This document shows, in pieces, positions 10,672 to 24,045 of a stretch of 64,000 nucleotides of DNA. This DNA comes from Ceratorhiza oryzae-sativae (lineage: Eukaryota > Basidiomycota > Agaricomycetes > Cantharellales > Ceratobasidiaceae). The stretch is taken from positions 310,001 to 374,000 of the forward strand of contig JARWMV010000240.1 of the NCBI GenBank assembly GCA_030998015.1, written 5' to 3'. The notes beneath the pieces are model-generated. The model was given only the letters and a program-made list of their open reading frames with translations, was not told where the DNA came from and did no database searches. The position numbers and the translations under genes were made by a program. The first letter of the stretch is position 1, and every line of letters begins with the position of its first letter.

Positions 10672-13245
10672 CTATGCGACAGCATCAGCCATCTCTTTCC
10701 TCCATCTACGCTGAATGTCAATGGCCTCCAAAAAGATGGCATACTTCGCATCCAACAAGCGACCCTCCCTATCCGAACGTGCTGGGCGAACCTCAGTGCC
10801 TGGTGGAGTCATTTCAACCTACACGAGACAATGTCGGATGGCAAAATGGTCAAAACGGCTCGAAATCGTGGCGCATACACCCACCATGATCTTCCATAGA
10901 TCCTCTTTGGTTTTCTCGCTGGCTATATCTGCATCCTTTTGACTCGCCGCCCCATTATTACCTATTACATGGCCCACAATTAATCGAATATCGAACAAAA
11001 TCAACGCCATCAGCTACCTTGCGCCGAAACCTCTGCAGCGAAACGGCCGAGCATAGCAGCACCCAGAACGACAGCCGCCGAGTGACTCTGAGGAAGTACA
11101 ACAGGGACCCCGCATACATCGGCGAATCTAGATCACGGGTCAACATCTGTGAGCTCTAAATTGCATAGAGTCCTACAATTGCATGAGTTTAGCATTCGCC
11201 GCCTGTCCACCCGACATGAAAATCGATCGAACGGTGTGGCCGCGGGCGTTCATGGTCTCAATGATATGACGCGTCTGCAGAGCAATAGCCTGTAGAATAA
11301 CGAAGCTTGGGTGTTCTTAATTATTGATGGAAACGCATAATACTGACCTCCAGCGTGACATTAAACTTTAGGGCCAAATCACTCAATCCGGAGTCCAGCT
11401 TCAGACCAACAATGGAGCCCCGCATCTGAGGATCAGCCAGTGGAGAGCGGTTTCCTGTGTCGATTTCCGGGATCAATAGTGATGTCTTGAACTTAAACGA
11501 TGGCGCCAACCATGGAAGTCAGGATAAAAGTGAATATCCTTGGTAAGCTCCACCAAACTCTCTACGCCTGCTTCTTGTCGAAGGGACTCGAGCTGCTCTG
11601 CTAGTAAAACATGTACACTCCTTTTCTGTTCCTTTGCAAGGGATTGTAGTCGAGAATAGGCGGGATGTGTGGTGAGGACAAAATCAATCAACTGTGGCCA
11701 GTAGGTCATCTCAATATCAGCCTAAATGAATTTGGAGAACACGTACCTGGCCAGTGCTCGATTGCCCGCCCTCGTTCATCCACCAACCGGGAAATACCGC
11801 ATTCTGTGACACCATAGTCCATGACATGATGGCTAAAGCATGGGTTATAGCAAACTCACCTTATACGGGCCCCAGACGCCAGGGACGAATATTCCTTTTG
11901 GGCTCTGAGTTTAAAACGTCAATCGGCACCACAAATTCACCAAGAGATGACGAACCTACCTGAATAACGTGACAGGTACTCGTCCCGGCCACAGCTGCAA
12001 GCCTCTCTCCTGACGCGTCAAGTGTAGGAGGCGCACTAAGCGCGTCAGCGTCTGAAGCGCCCTGGGCCTTATACCGCGCAGCAACCGTGCCAATCCACCC
12101 CGCGTATCTGCACATAGTGGATCAGACCGCATATTAACCAGGACGGGGTTGTCATACGCATCGATAACCGCACTACCCACGGGTGTTCCTTCAACTAAGC
12201 CCAGCTCTTCAGCTGCCTGCTTGCTCAACCCTCGACCCACGGGTTGGCCTGCGGTTAGTACCAAACCGGGATCCTTGAATTTGCCGTTTAGGATCAGTTT
12301 GTGAATAACTTCGCCGAACATACCGCCTTGGTGTTTTGGCCATCGGGCTCGACAACACCCCAACCTCCCAACGCCGCAAACCCATCCTGGACGAGGGACC
12401 CGAGCCCTATGTGGTGCAAAAAATCCGGCACCCAACCGTGCGCAGCAGGAGATGCCCCGGGAGGGACAAAAGCACATTTGCAGACCAAGGAGCAAGACGA
12501 CCGCGCGAGCGAATCAGTCGCCTTGTATGAAACTAGATAGGATCTGGAATGAAACGACCATTGCAAATGACAAACGAAGGGCACGCACGCCAATCGGGAA
12601 GATCAAAGAACTGGCATTTTTTAAACTTTTCCGGACTCATGTGCCGGCTCAGCCAGAGGATCTTCGGAATCTCCATTTCGAGCTGGATGTCCGCAGACTC
12701 CGTTAGTGGTTTCGTTGGCATCGCATCAAACAGGACTTGCACTCATCGTCCCTCCTACGTAGTCCAATACGACCGCTCCACTCTTGTTTATGATCTCTGC
12801 CTCTTCCTCGGCTCGATGATCCGCCCAAAGGATGATATTTCGCTCGCCTGCATCTCCGAGTCCGTCGCCAGAAGTGACACAGATGGGCGCACCACCTCGG
12901 TCCGTCACAGCCAAGGAGCACGTCGCGTCAAACCCAATACCAGCGACCTTTGAAGGCGAGACAGAAGCAGAAGCGAGACATTCGCGGGTGGCGGTGCAAA
13001 TGGCGCGCCAGATCTCAGTGGTTGACTGTTCGAATATCCGCGCGTCGGTATCGGAGCGCCATGTCGTCGTTTCTTGAGTGGACGATGCAAGAAGAGTCCC
13101 GGTGCCCGACACAAGGGCAGTACGAGCAGACCCGGTTCCTCTGCGAATTGGCGTCATATAAAAGCTAGCTCAACCGCAATAACAGGCGAACGCACACATC
13201 GACGCCCAAGTAGTATTTCTCGCTGTCAGAGGCGGGGGTTGTCAT
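10672..13245 (-). CDS. FGGY-family carbohydrate (pentulose) kinase (14 exons, intact)
   Basis: ATP-dependent sugar kinase of the FGGY fold, of the D-ribulokinase/YDR109C type, expected to be cytosolic. Exons (high to low): 13245-13196, 13140-12741, 12682-12589, 12532-12324, 12273-12158, 12107-11960, 11904-11860, 11803-11747, 11691-11511, 11454-11348, 11289-11177, 11127-11018, 10961-10885, 10818-10672. They encode 617 residues. Visible: phosphate-binding DVGTGSAR (16-23), [10 protein letters not shown] and [11 protein letters not shown] in lobe 1, GGTMS|LEMEIPK across intron 2, the catalytic-Asp motif VIDAYAGW (287-294), and C-terminal [10 protein letters not shown] (from 495) with [16 protein letters not shown]. 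The start ATG lies 15 codons before GVDVGTG. Intron 2 uses a GC-AG pair. The exact sugar cannot be read from sequence; D-ribulose is the best guess from family resemblance. Confidence 0.93.
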
Positions 13246-13440
13246 GGTGGAAGATGAGAGAGATACGGCTGCTCTTGGTAGCTTGGTTTATAAAATATCA
13301 GCTGCATCATAAATCAGCTCCAATCAGGAAACGAGAAGCGCCACAGATCCCGGTGTCTGGTCCGAAGCTGTTTGTCCATATTTGTACCAATTTGCCACAT
13401 GCATCGATTCACGTTTCTACAATACTAACGAAAATAGCCA

Positions 13441-14780
13441 TCAAATAAAAGGCGAGGGATCGGCCAAAAAATGCAAATCCCGCGACTCCTCAACCGTCAC
13501 ATCATCTCGTCCGCGCTCCCGAATGAACCAGTTTGCTATCGCTTTTGAATCCAGTCGCATTCCATCGCTGAACTGGTCGAAACCATTGTGTTTGATCCTT
13601 CGAAGGGATGGCAATCTGCAAATCGTCTGCAGGCCGTCCTGCAATGCGTTAGTCGCAGTTGCGCACGATTGAATCTCGAAAGTATGTAAATGAGGTAACA
13701 AGCCAGGCATCTCTCGTATTCCAGCAAAGGTAGCGTCAACCAGCATTTGAGACGATAACCTTAAAACTTGAAGATGAGGGAGACAGTGGACGATGCTTGA
13801 GAACAATATTCCAGACTTTGACAGATGAAGAGATGTAATGCGGGCTCGATTAGAAAAACTGACAAAAGTGCTGATAATATCGGTCGCCCCTCCCCTGACC
13901 AGGTGACTATGGTCAGACTAAGATCGTGCGCCCCCGGATTGATGAGCTGGAGGGCTTGTTTAACGAACTTTGGATTCAGATCAAGATAGAGGCTTTGTAA
14001 ATCGACTAATGGTATTGAATCGAGTTCGACTTCGGACGTGGGTTCGAGGTAAAACCCACAAAGCTTGATAGCCCTCAAGCGAGGATTATTTTTTAGAATC
14101 TTCGCGAGCTGGTGCATGTTGGGAAATCCATTCAGTGGAAGCTCGATCATTTGAAGCTCGACGAGGTTTTCGCAGGGGAAACGATCCCAGTCGGGAGAAA
14201 CGGAATCGAGGTATATGCTTTCTAGGTTGATACATAGTTGATCCAGTTTCTGCAGCGATAAAACCTCAGGCATCGCAATCATCCGTCCATCGCCCGAGTG
14301 TGCATGCAATGCTAACTCTGTAATCGGAGGTGTCTCTTCTTGAGCAAACAGCGTGGATATGACCTCTTGGGCAAAGGTTGAATGGTAGTAGCTGATAGCC
14401 AGAGATTCTATGTACGAAGAAGCCGAACAAAGAAGCGATGAGATAGCCTGATCGACCCGTGTTGGCAGACATCCGTTCACAGCGGTCCCGAAGCGAATTT
14501 GTAGGGGACTGTTCTGAGCACGATCAAGGTAGTATTTCACGCGTCCCAAATTGTGGAGCGTATTCCCCGCAGTAGCAAAGTCTATGTGGCGCCAAAGGTA
14601 TGGAGAATGGAGGACGACATGACGCCAGCGCGAACAAACGCTTGACAGGATGATGGGGTAATCGATTGTGCCATAGCTGTCGTCGCCAGTCGAGCGCGCA
14701 TAATGGCAGCGTTCGTTGAGAGTCACGAATATCACAGCAAGAATCTCGGAGGGTAAACCGTCGACAGGGCAACTGTACAT
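13441..14780 (-). CDS. F-box protein with leucine-rich C-terminal region, possible frameshift
   Basis: N-terminal F-box-like motif (LPSEILAVIF, then SSVCSRWRHVVLHSPYLWRHI) is followed by about 330 residues with leucine-rich spacing (PRLRAIKLCGFYLE; LVDLQSLYLDLNP). This is typical of the large agaricomycete F-box family that recruits substrates to SCF ubiquitin ligases. The ATG at 14780 is the first real one. The frame switches at 13887-13895: TIVTWSG must join GATDIISTFVSFSNRARI. Either one base is missing in the CCCC/CCCC (GGGGAGGGG on the coding strand) run, or a 46-nt intron with a weak GTCAGG donor is spliced. The second frame then ends at 13441. Function beyond SCF adaptor cannot be inferred. 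Confidence 0.78.
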
Positions 14781-17572
14781 AGTCAAGAGTAATCGGACTT
14801 TAAGAGATACTCAAAGGTGAGCGGACTATCAGAGGGGGGGGGTCTAACCAGCAAGCCCGGCAATGAGTTCTATTTACGCCCTTGAAGCTCCGGCTGTGGG
14901 CAGTCCTGGGTTGCTTGTCTATTCTGCGCGTGCGCTGTTTGAACAACAGGCGAATCAAGTTGTGGAAAAGATAATTCGACTCACGTGATTGTCGGGCCAT
15001 CGTTAAATTCGACCGGAAATGCGTAGGTTTGTCAATGTCATTATCACCGAGCTTTCCCCATTTATCTTACTAGTGTGTTCTTACGAGAACGATGGTGAAA
15101 TGATTTGCATATTTTGGACTATTATGCTGATATCAAATCACTCAAGTTTTGATATGTCAATGGGAGATATCATACGGTGATGCTGATGAAGTCACATCAC
15201 CCTTTTTGAAGCAATTTAAGACTCTGATACCAACTAATTTACGTTTTTGCACCCCGGAAATTGTCTCGTTAGCAGTGCCACAGACATCCACCCTATTGCT
15301 CTGTACAATTTAACCCTTTTTCTAGCTTCGAAAACTCGCATTCTTTGAAGCTAACATTCCTCAATGGGCTTATCACCCAAAGTATGTGTCGTGCTTGGAG
15401 TTAGATTCCGCCCTTGATTGAACTTAATCTAAAATGCTCTCTGGAGTATACTCTCACGCAGGGAGGTTTCGGGGGAGCTAGTCATGAATGTACTACAGGG
15501 ACAGTAAGAACGAGAAATACACGATAAAATGAAAGAAAAACTTTAAATTAGCTCAACTACGAAGGTAGAGAAATTTTCACAAGGGGGACGCATGATATCA
15601 GACGTGAGTATACAAACACAAATACACCGCATAAATGAACGGATATGATTGTAAATTCAACATATACATGATATGAGATATTTCGTCGACTCTTGCCTAA
15701 AGATCCGGAGTTCATGTGCACGCGGAAGGTGGCTACAGATCTGGGGAGGGGTAGCCATGGCCCTGAGATGCAAAGAGATGCGATACATGTACGCTTCGCA
15801 AATGATGACTCTGTTTAGCAGGTTTGATGGTGGCGACCAATATAGAGCCCACTGCTAGACAGCCAGTTCAAGTGAGCCTAGCATCGGTTGACTGGTAAGC
15901 CCCTCGATCGCCTTGGAATTTGCCACTAGATCTATCTGCTCGATTCGGAGCATCAAACTGAACCCTAGTCGAGCCCTGCTGAACGAAGATGCAAGTACTC
16001 TAATGAATGATAAAGCCGATCCTGGGGGCCCTCATCGAGGGCATGGAACACATTGCTATCCCCCGTTCCACGTCGTATAGCTAATGAAGTAGTTGGTGCA
16101 GATATACGGAGCGAGAGGAGCGTGTTCAGTGTATCACTCACAAAGCTGGTGTCAAAATAATGATTGCCAGGACATTCACACGCCGACTGTGGGGCAAAGA
16201 ATCGGATTCAAGTCATCTTCACAAAGTTTTCCGTGGCTACCAGAAAACATTTAACCAAATGTTATAGTAAGGGGCACACTTTTTTTTGCTCTTTGTGAGT
16301 ATATCTGTAGTCGCTCCAACCAATTCCGTGAATTCCTGATACAGGGAGAATCCGGGCGACCCCATAGACGGTGTATATCAACCGTGATCTTCTGTTTTTT
16401 CAGGACTGGAGCGGAATTAGAGTCGCCAATATCGAAATGAGCCCAAACGCGACGCACAAATATGCGTTCGGCACCGAGGCTGCATGACCTAAATGGGATC
16501 GTGATCAACTCCAGGCCGCCTGGTCGACTTTTGACTGTAAATACTACAGCTAAACTATAACTATGATGGCAAAAGGGGCCACCCACGTGCTCCCCAAAAA
16601 TGGGACATCACGGGCATGCAGGGGGCTTCGGGCTAAATATATTGACATCGTAATGAAAGCACTCCTCCTGATTACACTACTTGCTTTCGTTTATCCTGAA
16701 CCTCTAGATCCATCGGGAGGACCGTCGCGTCGCCTAGAAAGGGCTCAGAGAGCATAACATTATCAATCGGCTATAGCTCCAACAGCCGTACCATTCGCTG
16801 CATATATGTTATGTTAATACCATGCATCAGCCTGTGCTTGGTATTCGTTGATCTATCTTACAATACCAGGCTCTCGCGCGTGAGTCCGAAACCACAAGAC
16901 TGGATTCTCTCTGGGTTGGAACCTACGACAAGAATATACCGAAAGTCAACAACATCATCAAACAAAGTCTGACTGAGCTTAAAAACCTTAGAGACTCCTG
17001 ATTTGATGGTCAGCCCCCGCGGTTGAGACCTCCGCTCAGTCTTGGTATGCACAAGTACAGCCGCGAGTCCACATGAATCAATTCGGTCTGTACTCGTGAC
17101 AACGGATGCCCCCAGTCAAGTGACCAGCCTGGTTATACCAGTGCTGCGAGCCAGAAGCCGGCCAGGAATTGAGGTAGGTCTGCACGCCCCCCATCCCCAG
17201 AGTGAGTCTATCGTCAGCCGGGTACTGGTCCCAACCGGCTGGTGAACCGGATATGCAGCATATCATTAGCTCAACAAAAGTGAACGGTTTCGTACGACAC
17301 ATACATTTCTGTGGGGAAGGTCTTGGCCTTGACGGGAATGCCATCTTTCGATGTTTATTTGATTTTGAAGAAACCGTGAGAATCCAGACGTGATCGGGGT
17401 GCGTCATTGCCCTGAACGAATTGGCCGGAATTGGATCGTGTGAAACTTGGGAGGTCGATCATCACCTGACCGTCGAGGGCAAGTTTTAGTCTCGACTCGA
17501 ACGCGCAACTCTAGCCTCAACGACGACCTACCCCTAGGCCCGTCTCTGCTGCGCTCTCTGTCGCCGACCACG
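14781..17572. other. Long gene-poor stretch
   Basis: About 2.8 kb between the F-box gene and the GH63 gene. Frames at 16251-16586 (-) and 17078-17407 (-) have no recognisable motif. A run of nine G lies at 14834-14842. The region is AT-rich around 15050-15670, with several scattered copies of GATATCA-type words. I see no gene or RNA I can support. Confidence 0.45.
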
Positions 17573-20500
17573 ATGTCTGCAGCGAAGAAGATACAGAACC
17601 GCATATTTAGCCAGTCGTCGACAGGCAGCTCGGAGCCCGGTGCCCAATCGACCTCCGAGCAGGGACTCACAATCGACATCCCAAAGCCCCAGAACGCTCC
17701 AGCTGCACCCCAACCCTTGCCCAAATCCAAGACTGGCGCAAAGGACGACGTCTGCGACCCCGAGGACGAGGATACGCGCACGTACCGCCAGAAGATTCTC
17801 GACTTGCTCGGGACGTCGTATACGAGCGTCGAAAACTACCGCCTCGAACAGGACGCACGCAAGGAACGCCACTGGAAGCGTTGGGGACCGTATCTTGCCG
17901 AGAGGCAATGGGTTAGTATTTCATATCCCCGGCTTGGTCCTTTGCTAACCAAAAGAATTAGGCGACTGTCCGCGAGGACTATTCCGGAAATGGCGACGCT
18001 TGGGCTGCATTTCCCCACTCTGCCGCTCGCTCGCGTGCTTATCGTTGGGGCGAAGACGGATTGGGCGGTATTAGCGATAACCACCAACGCTTGTGTTGGG
18101 CACTCGCTCTCTGGAACGGCGAAGATCCTTTCCTCAAGGAGCGTCTCTTTGGCGTCACTGGCCATGAAGGCAACCATGGTGAAGATTGCAAGGAACTTTA
18201 TTATTATCTCGACTCGACCCCGACCCATTCGTACATGAAGTTCTTGTACAAGTATCCTCAGCGACGATTCCCGTACGAGCAGCTCGTTCGCGAGAGCGTC
18301 AGTCGTGGTCGGGACGTGCCTGAATATGAGCTCAACCATACTGGTATCTTGGACGACGACCGCTATTGGGATGTCTTCGTGGAGTACGCCAAGGATGCTG
18401 ATGATCCAGAAGGCCTCTCCATTCGCATTACTGCCTATAACCGTGGACCCGACCCCGCCGACCTGCACATTATTCCTCAGGTCTGGTTCCCGAATACCTG
18501 GTCGTGGACGCTCGACCCGCCTCCTCGTCCTAATATCAGCCTTGTTGCGCCCGGAACCGTCAAAATGACTGGCGGCAAGCTTCCGACGACTCCTTATATG
18601 TACTGCATGCCTTCTCCACCACCCGTTGGTCCTACCGCAGATGGCGAAGATATCATCGAAGTCGAGGGCGATGGTGTTGTCCCAGAAATGCTCTTCACCG
18701 AGAACGATACCAACTATCAGCGTCTCTATGGGGGCGTGAACCCTAGCCCGTACGTCAAGGACGCCTTCCACGACCATATTGTTCCTGAGCATCGCCCACC
18801 CATTGAGGCGGAGACTGGACTCGAGAAGAGCGAGGCTGAGATCCGCGCGGAACGTGGCGATTGTGAGGAGGACTTTGTGCGCGAGCCGATGACGCCAACC
18901 TGCCGTCCTCCCCCGCGCCCATTCGACGATGATGGCGAGCGCGTGTTCGTCAACCCCAAGAATGAGGGTACCAAGGCGGGCGCCCACTATGTCTTCAAGG
19001 CTGTCCCGCCTCGAGGAGGTTGCGCGGTCGTGCGCCTCAAGCTCACCCCAAATACCCCTAATCAAGACCCCTCGATCTGGGACGAAGAGCTCTTTGACGA
19101 TAACATCGATGCGCGGCGCGAGGACGCGGACGAATTCTATTTGAGGCTTGCTTCTGGTTCTGGTGGTATCACAGATGATTTGAGGGCGATCATGCGTCAA
19201 GCTCTCGGGGGTATGATGTGGAGCAAACAGTTTTACAAATTCATTCATAAGGAATGGGCTCAAGGTGATCCGGCCCAGCCTCCCCCGCCCCCTGAGCGTA
19301 AATACGTTCGGAACCGGGGATGGAAGCATTTGCATATCGCAGACGTTCTTTCGTGAGTCGGCCCTATCCTTTTGTTCTGCTTGATGCTGACGCCAAAGCC
19401 GATCGCAGTATGCCTGACAAGTGGGAGTACCCATTCTTCGCGGCATGGGATACCGCCTTCCATTGTATTCCATTGGCGATGATCGACCCGGCATTTGCCA
19501 AGAAGCAACTCGATCTGTTAACACGCGAGTGGTACATGAAACCGGATGGTGCTCTCCCGGCGTATGAATGGAACTTTTCCGACGTAAATCCGCCGGTTCA
19601 CGCCTGGTATGTGCTAATTAACGCGTGTATGCGGGGTAACTCACGAGCCCTTATCTCGCCCTTTACCACTTACCCCTCAATTGTTCCCCTCAAACTTTTT
19701 TAAACTTGCCCCCAACCCAAATCGACACCGCATTCCACTCTAACTCCACAACCCCAACCTCACAGGGCGACCTTCCGAGTCTTCAAAATCGAACGTAAAC
19801 TAACCGGCAACGAAGATCTCCAGTTCCTTGAACGTGTTTTCCAGAAACTGTTGCTCAACTTCACGTGGTGGGTTAACCGAAAAGATACCGAAGGAAACAA
19901 CGTGTTCGAGGGTGGGTTTTTGGGGCTCGATAACATCGGCGCTTTCAACCGGAGTGAGCCACTGCCGACTGGCGGAGTGTTACGGCAAGCGGACGGCACA
20001 GCATGGATGGCGTTTTACTGTTTGAACATGTGAGCCTAGGTACCGCATGATCCAGAGAGGTATGGTGCCTGATCAGAGCCTAGGTTGAACATGGCACTTG
20101 AGCTGGCCAAGCACAACAACGTGTACGAAGATATCGCAAGCAAGTTCTTCGAGGTATGTTCCTGATATAGCATGTATCACCATCAAGATCTGATGCTCGA
20201 TCAGCATTTTATCTTCATTGCAGATGCGATGACTTACCGCGAGGGAGACAATGAGCTTTCGCTCTGGAACGAAGAAGAAGGCCTCTACTTTGACGCTATC
20301 CAATGGGGCGAGTCTCACTCCCAGCAGATGCCTATCCGTTCGCTCGTCGGCTTGATCCCGTTGTATGCGACTCTTGTACTCGAGCCGAGCGTGATTAATC
20401 GTTTCCCTGGTTTCAAGAAACGCATGGAGTGGTTTATTGACAACCGCCCCGAGATCTCGCAGCGCAACATGGCAAACATGAAGGGTGAGCGAAAAAAAAA

Positions 20501-21555
20501 CTCGCGTCGAGTGAACCTAACACCACTATACTATATAGCACGTGGAAAGGGCGAGCGAAGGCTATTGGCCTTGGCGAGCAAGGAGCGTCTCGTCAAGATC
20601 CTTGAGAAGATGTTGGACGAGTCCGAGTTCTTCAGCGATTACGGTATCCGCTCGTAAGTTGCCGAATATGATGTAAGCGATATGATACTTACCATTAACA
20701 TAGGATGTCTTTGTATCACAAGGAGCACCCCTGGTCCATTCACGTCAATGGTCAAGACTTTGGCGTCGAGTACTGGCCTGGAGACTCGAGGTCTGGTATG
20801 TTTGGCGGCAATTCGAACTGGCGTGGTCCGATCTGGGTAAGCTATATGACGGTGCTCCATAACGATAGCTAATTCAGGTATAGCTTGCTGTCAACTTCCT
20901 CCTGGTCGAGTCTCTCCAACGTTTCCACCAATACTACGGAAACGACCTTCAAGTTGAATGCCCAACCGGCAGCGGTGACTATATGGATCTCGCCAAGGTT
21001 GCAGATGAAATCCAGCACCGTCTCATCCACATCTTCGGACGCGACATGGATGGTCGTCGTGCAACCAACGGAGGCGAGGACAAGCTTGACTTTGACCCGC
21101 ACTTTAGGGACTATGTTTGGTTCCACGAGTTCTTCCATGGTGACGACGGGCGTGGCTTGGGAGCATCACATCAGACTGGATGGTAGGTCCTGTTTGAATT
21201 ATATGCAGATGCTCGTATTGATTCTGGATGAAAAGGACCGGTTTGGTGGCGTTCTCTATTATGCAGAGCGGGTTATCATGCCGCTTGCCCCGCACGCCGA
21301 AGAGTATGTTGTATGCGCATTTTCATTCAATCCGTGCCTAACTTTTGAGCTTTTTCAGCGCCTCGCAGCGTGGCTCGTCACTACTTCGACGTGAGCACCT
21401 TCTCTCTGTCGATCTCGATTAAATTTATGCTGATCCGAAAAAAACTACCCTAGGAACACATTGACACTGCATCCGAAGCAGGCGACGCTCCGTTCTCAGC
21501 CTATAGTGCCATGGACGCCAATGCTCTTGGTGACGTCTCACCCGAGGCCCTCTAG
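17573..21555 (+). CDS. GH63-type (six-hairpin) glycoside hydrolase, 12 exons
   Basis: Large (alpha/alpha)6-barrel glycosidase of the GH63 kind related to processing alpha-glucosidases and mannosylglycerate hydrolase; the substrate here is not known. Exons: 17573-17911, 17962-19352, 19409-19606, 19766-20029, 20084-20153, 20205-20484, 20539-20653, 20704-20836, 20884-21182, 21236-21303, 21359-21390, 21454-21555. They give 1096 residues in frame. Visible: [10 protein letters not shown] and [19 protein letters not shown] in the N-terminal half, then [14 protein letters not shown] (about 583-596), [29 protein letters not shown] (about 692), [10 protein letters not shown] and [10 protein letters not shown]. 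There is no signal peptide, so it is likely cytosolic, unlike ER glucosidase I. An in-frame ATG at 17447 would add 42 residues; 17573 is preferred from context. Confidence 0.9.
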
Positions 21556-23953
21556 GTCACCCTTGGACATTAGAAAAATTATCATTGCAACTGAATCGAA
21601 CGATGTTTTAGATGATGTGCTAGATAGTGCGTTATTTGTGCTCTGTTTTATCTTGGCGTTTTTTATACATGTGCTGGTCTGTACTTATGAGATGAATATT
21701 GAACTGTGTCTCCAAGAAATGACGGCGGCCGTCGAGGACGTATGACCTAGTTTATACCCCGGCTATCCCAATATAGAATAGAGATATCATATCCCACCAT
21801 AAGCAAATTTCTAAGCAACAATGTCAGAGTTAGTTGGCGTTGTTAAATTGACATAAAGACAGGTGCTAGTAAGCGACCCGCCATCTGACTCGCATCCTGC
21901 ATAAGTTTGCGACCACTTACTCCGATAACCTACTTCCTGTCCGAAAGACCGGAGAGAAATGCAAACCTTCCACGGTTGCATTCATCGGTCGATCTATCAG
22001 CTTCAGGGAATAGGGATACACAACCGACCTATTACCTGAGTTCCGATCTATTACCTGACTTGAACCGGGCCCATCGACAGGACCAATGAACACGAGTAGC
22101 TTGGGTCCCTCCGCTCGGGTGGTGAAATTGGCACGGCCTACGAGATCGTAGTTGTTACCGTACTGGAACGTCCCATGTTACGATTGTTCAGCAGCAAATG
22201 GAGATGGTATAATGCTGTAAGCACCCTAGTGCTAACGCATATACGCAATAAAACTCACAGGAAGTACCTTCAGGGCAGAAAGCCTGAGTGATTCCATCGA
22301 TCTGGAGTCAATGCAGGGCCCTGTCGCGGGTCGTATGGACAGTGCAGGGGGTTGCCTCGGGGAGGAATCATCTGAGACATCATGGACCAGGAGGGGTCTC
22401 AATAAGGAGCTAGTGCATGAATCTTTGGGTTTGATATATGCGAGTGGACCCGAGAACGCTTCAATTGGCGATTGAGAAGGTACTAGACCCTCAAGGTGTA
22501 TGGGCGCCAAAAGGGCAGTGGACACGCTTGTACAGTGCCCTCAAAACGCCCGAGTTTCCAAACCACCCGAGGCTGGTGATGCGCGAGAATCCAGAGAGCA
22601 GTAGCCGAAGACATAGTGTGACTAGCCAGATATACTTAAGCACAATTTCAATCGCCCACTCGTGTTGTATCTGCGGCTACTCTTCTGCAGATTCACATAT
22701 CACGAGTTCTTTTTTTCAGCCCCAAGCAGCCCAAGAACTAGCGCGTTTTAAGTGAACTATACGAGACCAGCCGCCCTCTTGTTGACGCTGGGGACGGGGA
22801 GAAGGGTTGGTTCTACAGGTGGTTGATCAGAAGGAATTGGCGAAACCAAGGCGCCCCCAGAGCCCCCCCCCCCCCAGACCCTATGAAACCCAAGAAACCT
22901 ACAAGCTTCCCATGTAAGTACGTCAAATTTTCACCCGAACAATTTGTGCGGTTTTTTGACTATTCCCAATAGAAAGGTGCAAAATCGATCGATTGAATTC
23001 ACGTGGAGATTCCCACTTAAGGTGAGGATTTTCACAACTATCCGCCACTTGAGCTGGACGCACGCATCAATGCCGTATTTTATTTCCTATTCCTGGCTTT
23101 TAACTATCATTTGAGACCCTGTTTATGCCATTGAATATACATCGCTCGGCCAAGCTCCTACTGCTATAAAACGTATACTGTCTATGAGATACCTATTCGA
23201 CAGTCAGCAGGTATACTAAACGCCCTATATCAATCAAGTGCTTTTTTTTTTCAGCGTGGTGTGGAATTTCTAGATTAAATGGGCTCACAGTGGCGCCAGA
23301 CCACATGATAGGAGCGCGAATATAGGAGTTGGGCGCTTAACACCGACATCGAGCAGCACTGGCACTCTACAACATCTCAAAAGGCAGTGGTTCAATACCC
23401 GTCCCTAGTTTAAGGTGAACTACTAGCACCTAGAGAAATTCAGACATCAATAGAGGTTAGAGGAACTTCATTGAGCGTGTGACACACTCGTGCTTCTTCC
23501 AGGACGAGCCCAGAATGACTTCGTTATCCACCATAGGCCGATTACGTCGTATCGATCCAGTGAGTTGCAGCACAGGCAGCCATCAAATCAATTTATATTA
23601 TATATGCATGGGAAAGTACAACCCTACTCCGCTTGTCATGTATCCTTCAAGAAATAAGCTCAGCAGTAGAAGACTATCTAAATCCTGGATTTATCTTATT
23701 CTGATTCCAAACTTGACTCAGTTGTCCGAGTAAGATCCCGCCTTGCGCGAGTTTTCTTGACCGCGCAGCCCCTATTGAAAGTCTCGCTCCCAGTAGGTAT
23801 CTCATCAAGGATTCAAACGTCATCAGAACCGCTCGTTAAGGGATAACCACACCTGCGAACATAAGATCAGGGGCCTTAATACAGGAAGGGTCTCTTCTAT
23901 ATATGGTAGCCAGCAGGCAGTAAAACTTAAAAGTCAAAAAAGAACGAAAAGAA
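21556..23953. other. Gene-poor stretch with poly-C run
   Basis: About 2.4 kb without a supportable gene. It contains a 13-base C run at 22863-22875 and short T runs at 22710 and 23241. Small frames at 22232-22755 have no motif. Confidence 0.45.
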
Positions 23954-24045
23954 CTCCGGTACAGGGAATCGAACCCTGAGCCGTCGCGTACTCATCTATT
24001 TCTAGAGATGAAAGGCGACAATGTTAGCCGTTACACCATACCGGA
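23954..24045 (-). tRNA. tRNA-Glu (anticodon TTC) with a 20-nt intron
   Basis: On the minus strand the acceptor arms TCCGGTA and TACCGGA pair fully. The T arm is CAGGG-TTCGATT-CCCTG. The anticodon stem GTCGC pairs with GCGAC around loop CTTTCA...C, giving anticodon TTC. Twenty bases (TCTCTAGAAATAGATGAGTA) sit just after the base 3' of the anticodon, the canonical eukaryotic tRNA intron site. Removing them leaves a 72-base tRNA. The unpaired 3' base is G. Confidence 0.93.

Noticed and set aside
16251..16586. 111-codon minus-strand frame as a small gene
   Set aside because: No recognisable motif, no splice-compatible continuation and no signal peptide; likely chance.
17836..19524. 562-codon open frame on the minus strand
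   Set aside because: It lies antisense to the GH63 exon 2, which carries family motifs and proper splice junctions. The antisense text has no motif and is a by-product of GC-biased third positions.
22863..22875. Poly-C run as a regulatory element
   Set aside because: It is a homopolymer in a gene-free region with no neighbouring gene to regulate; more likely a slippage-prone tract.
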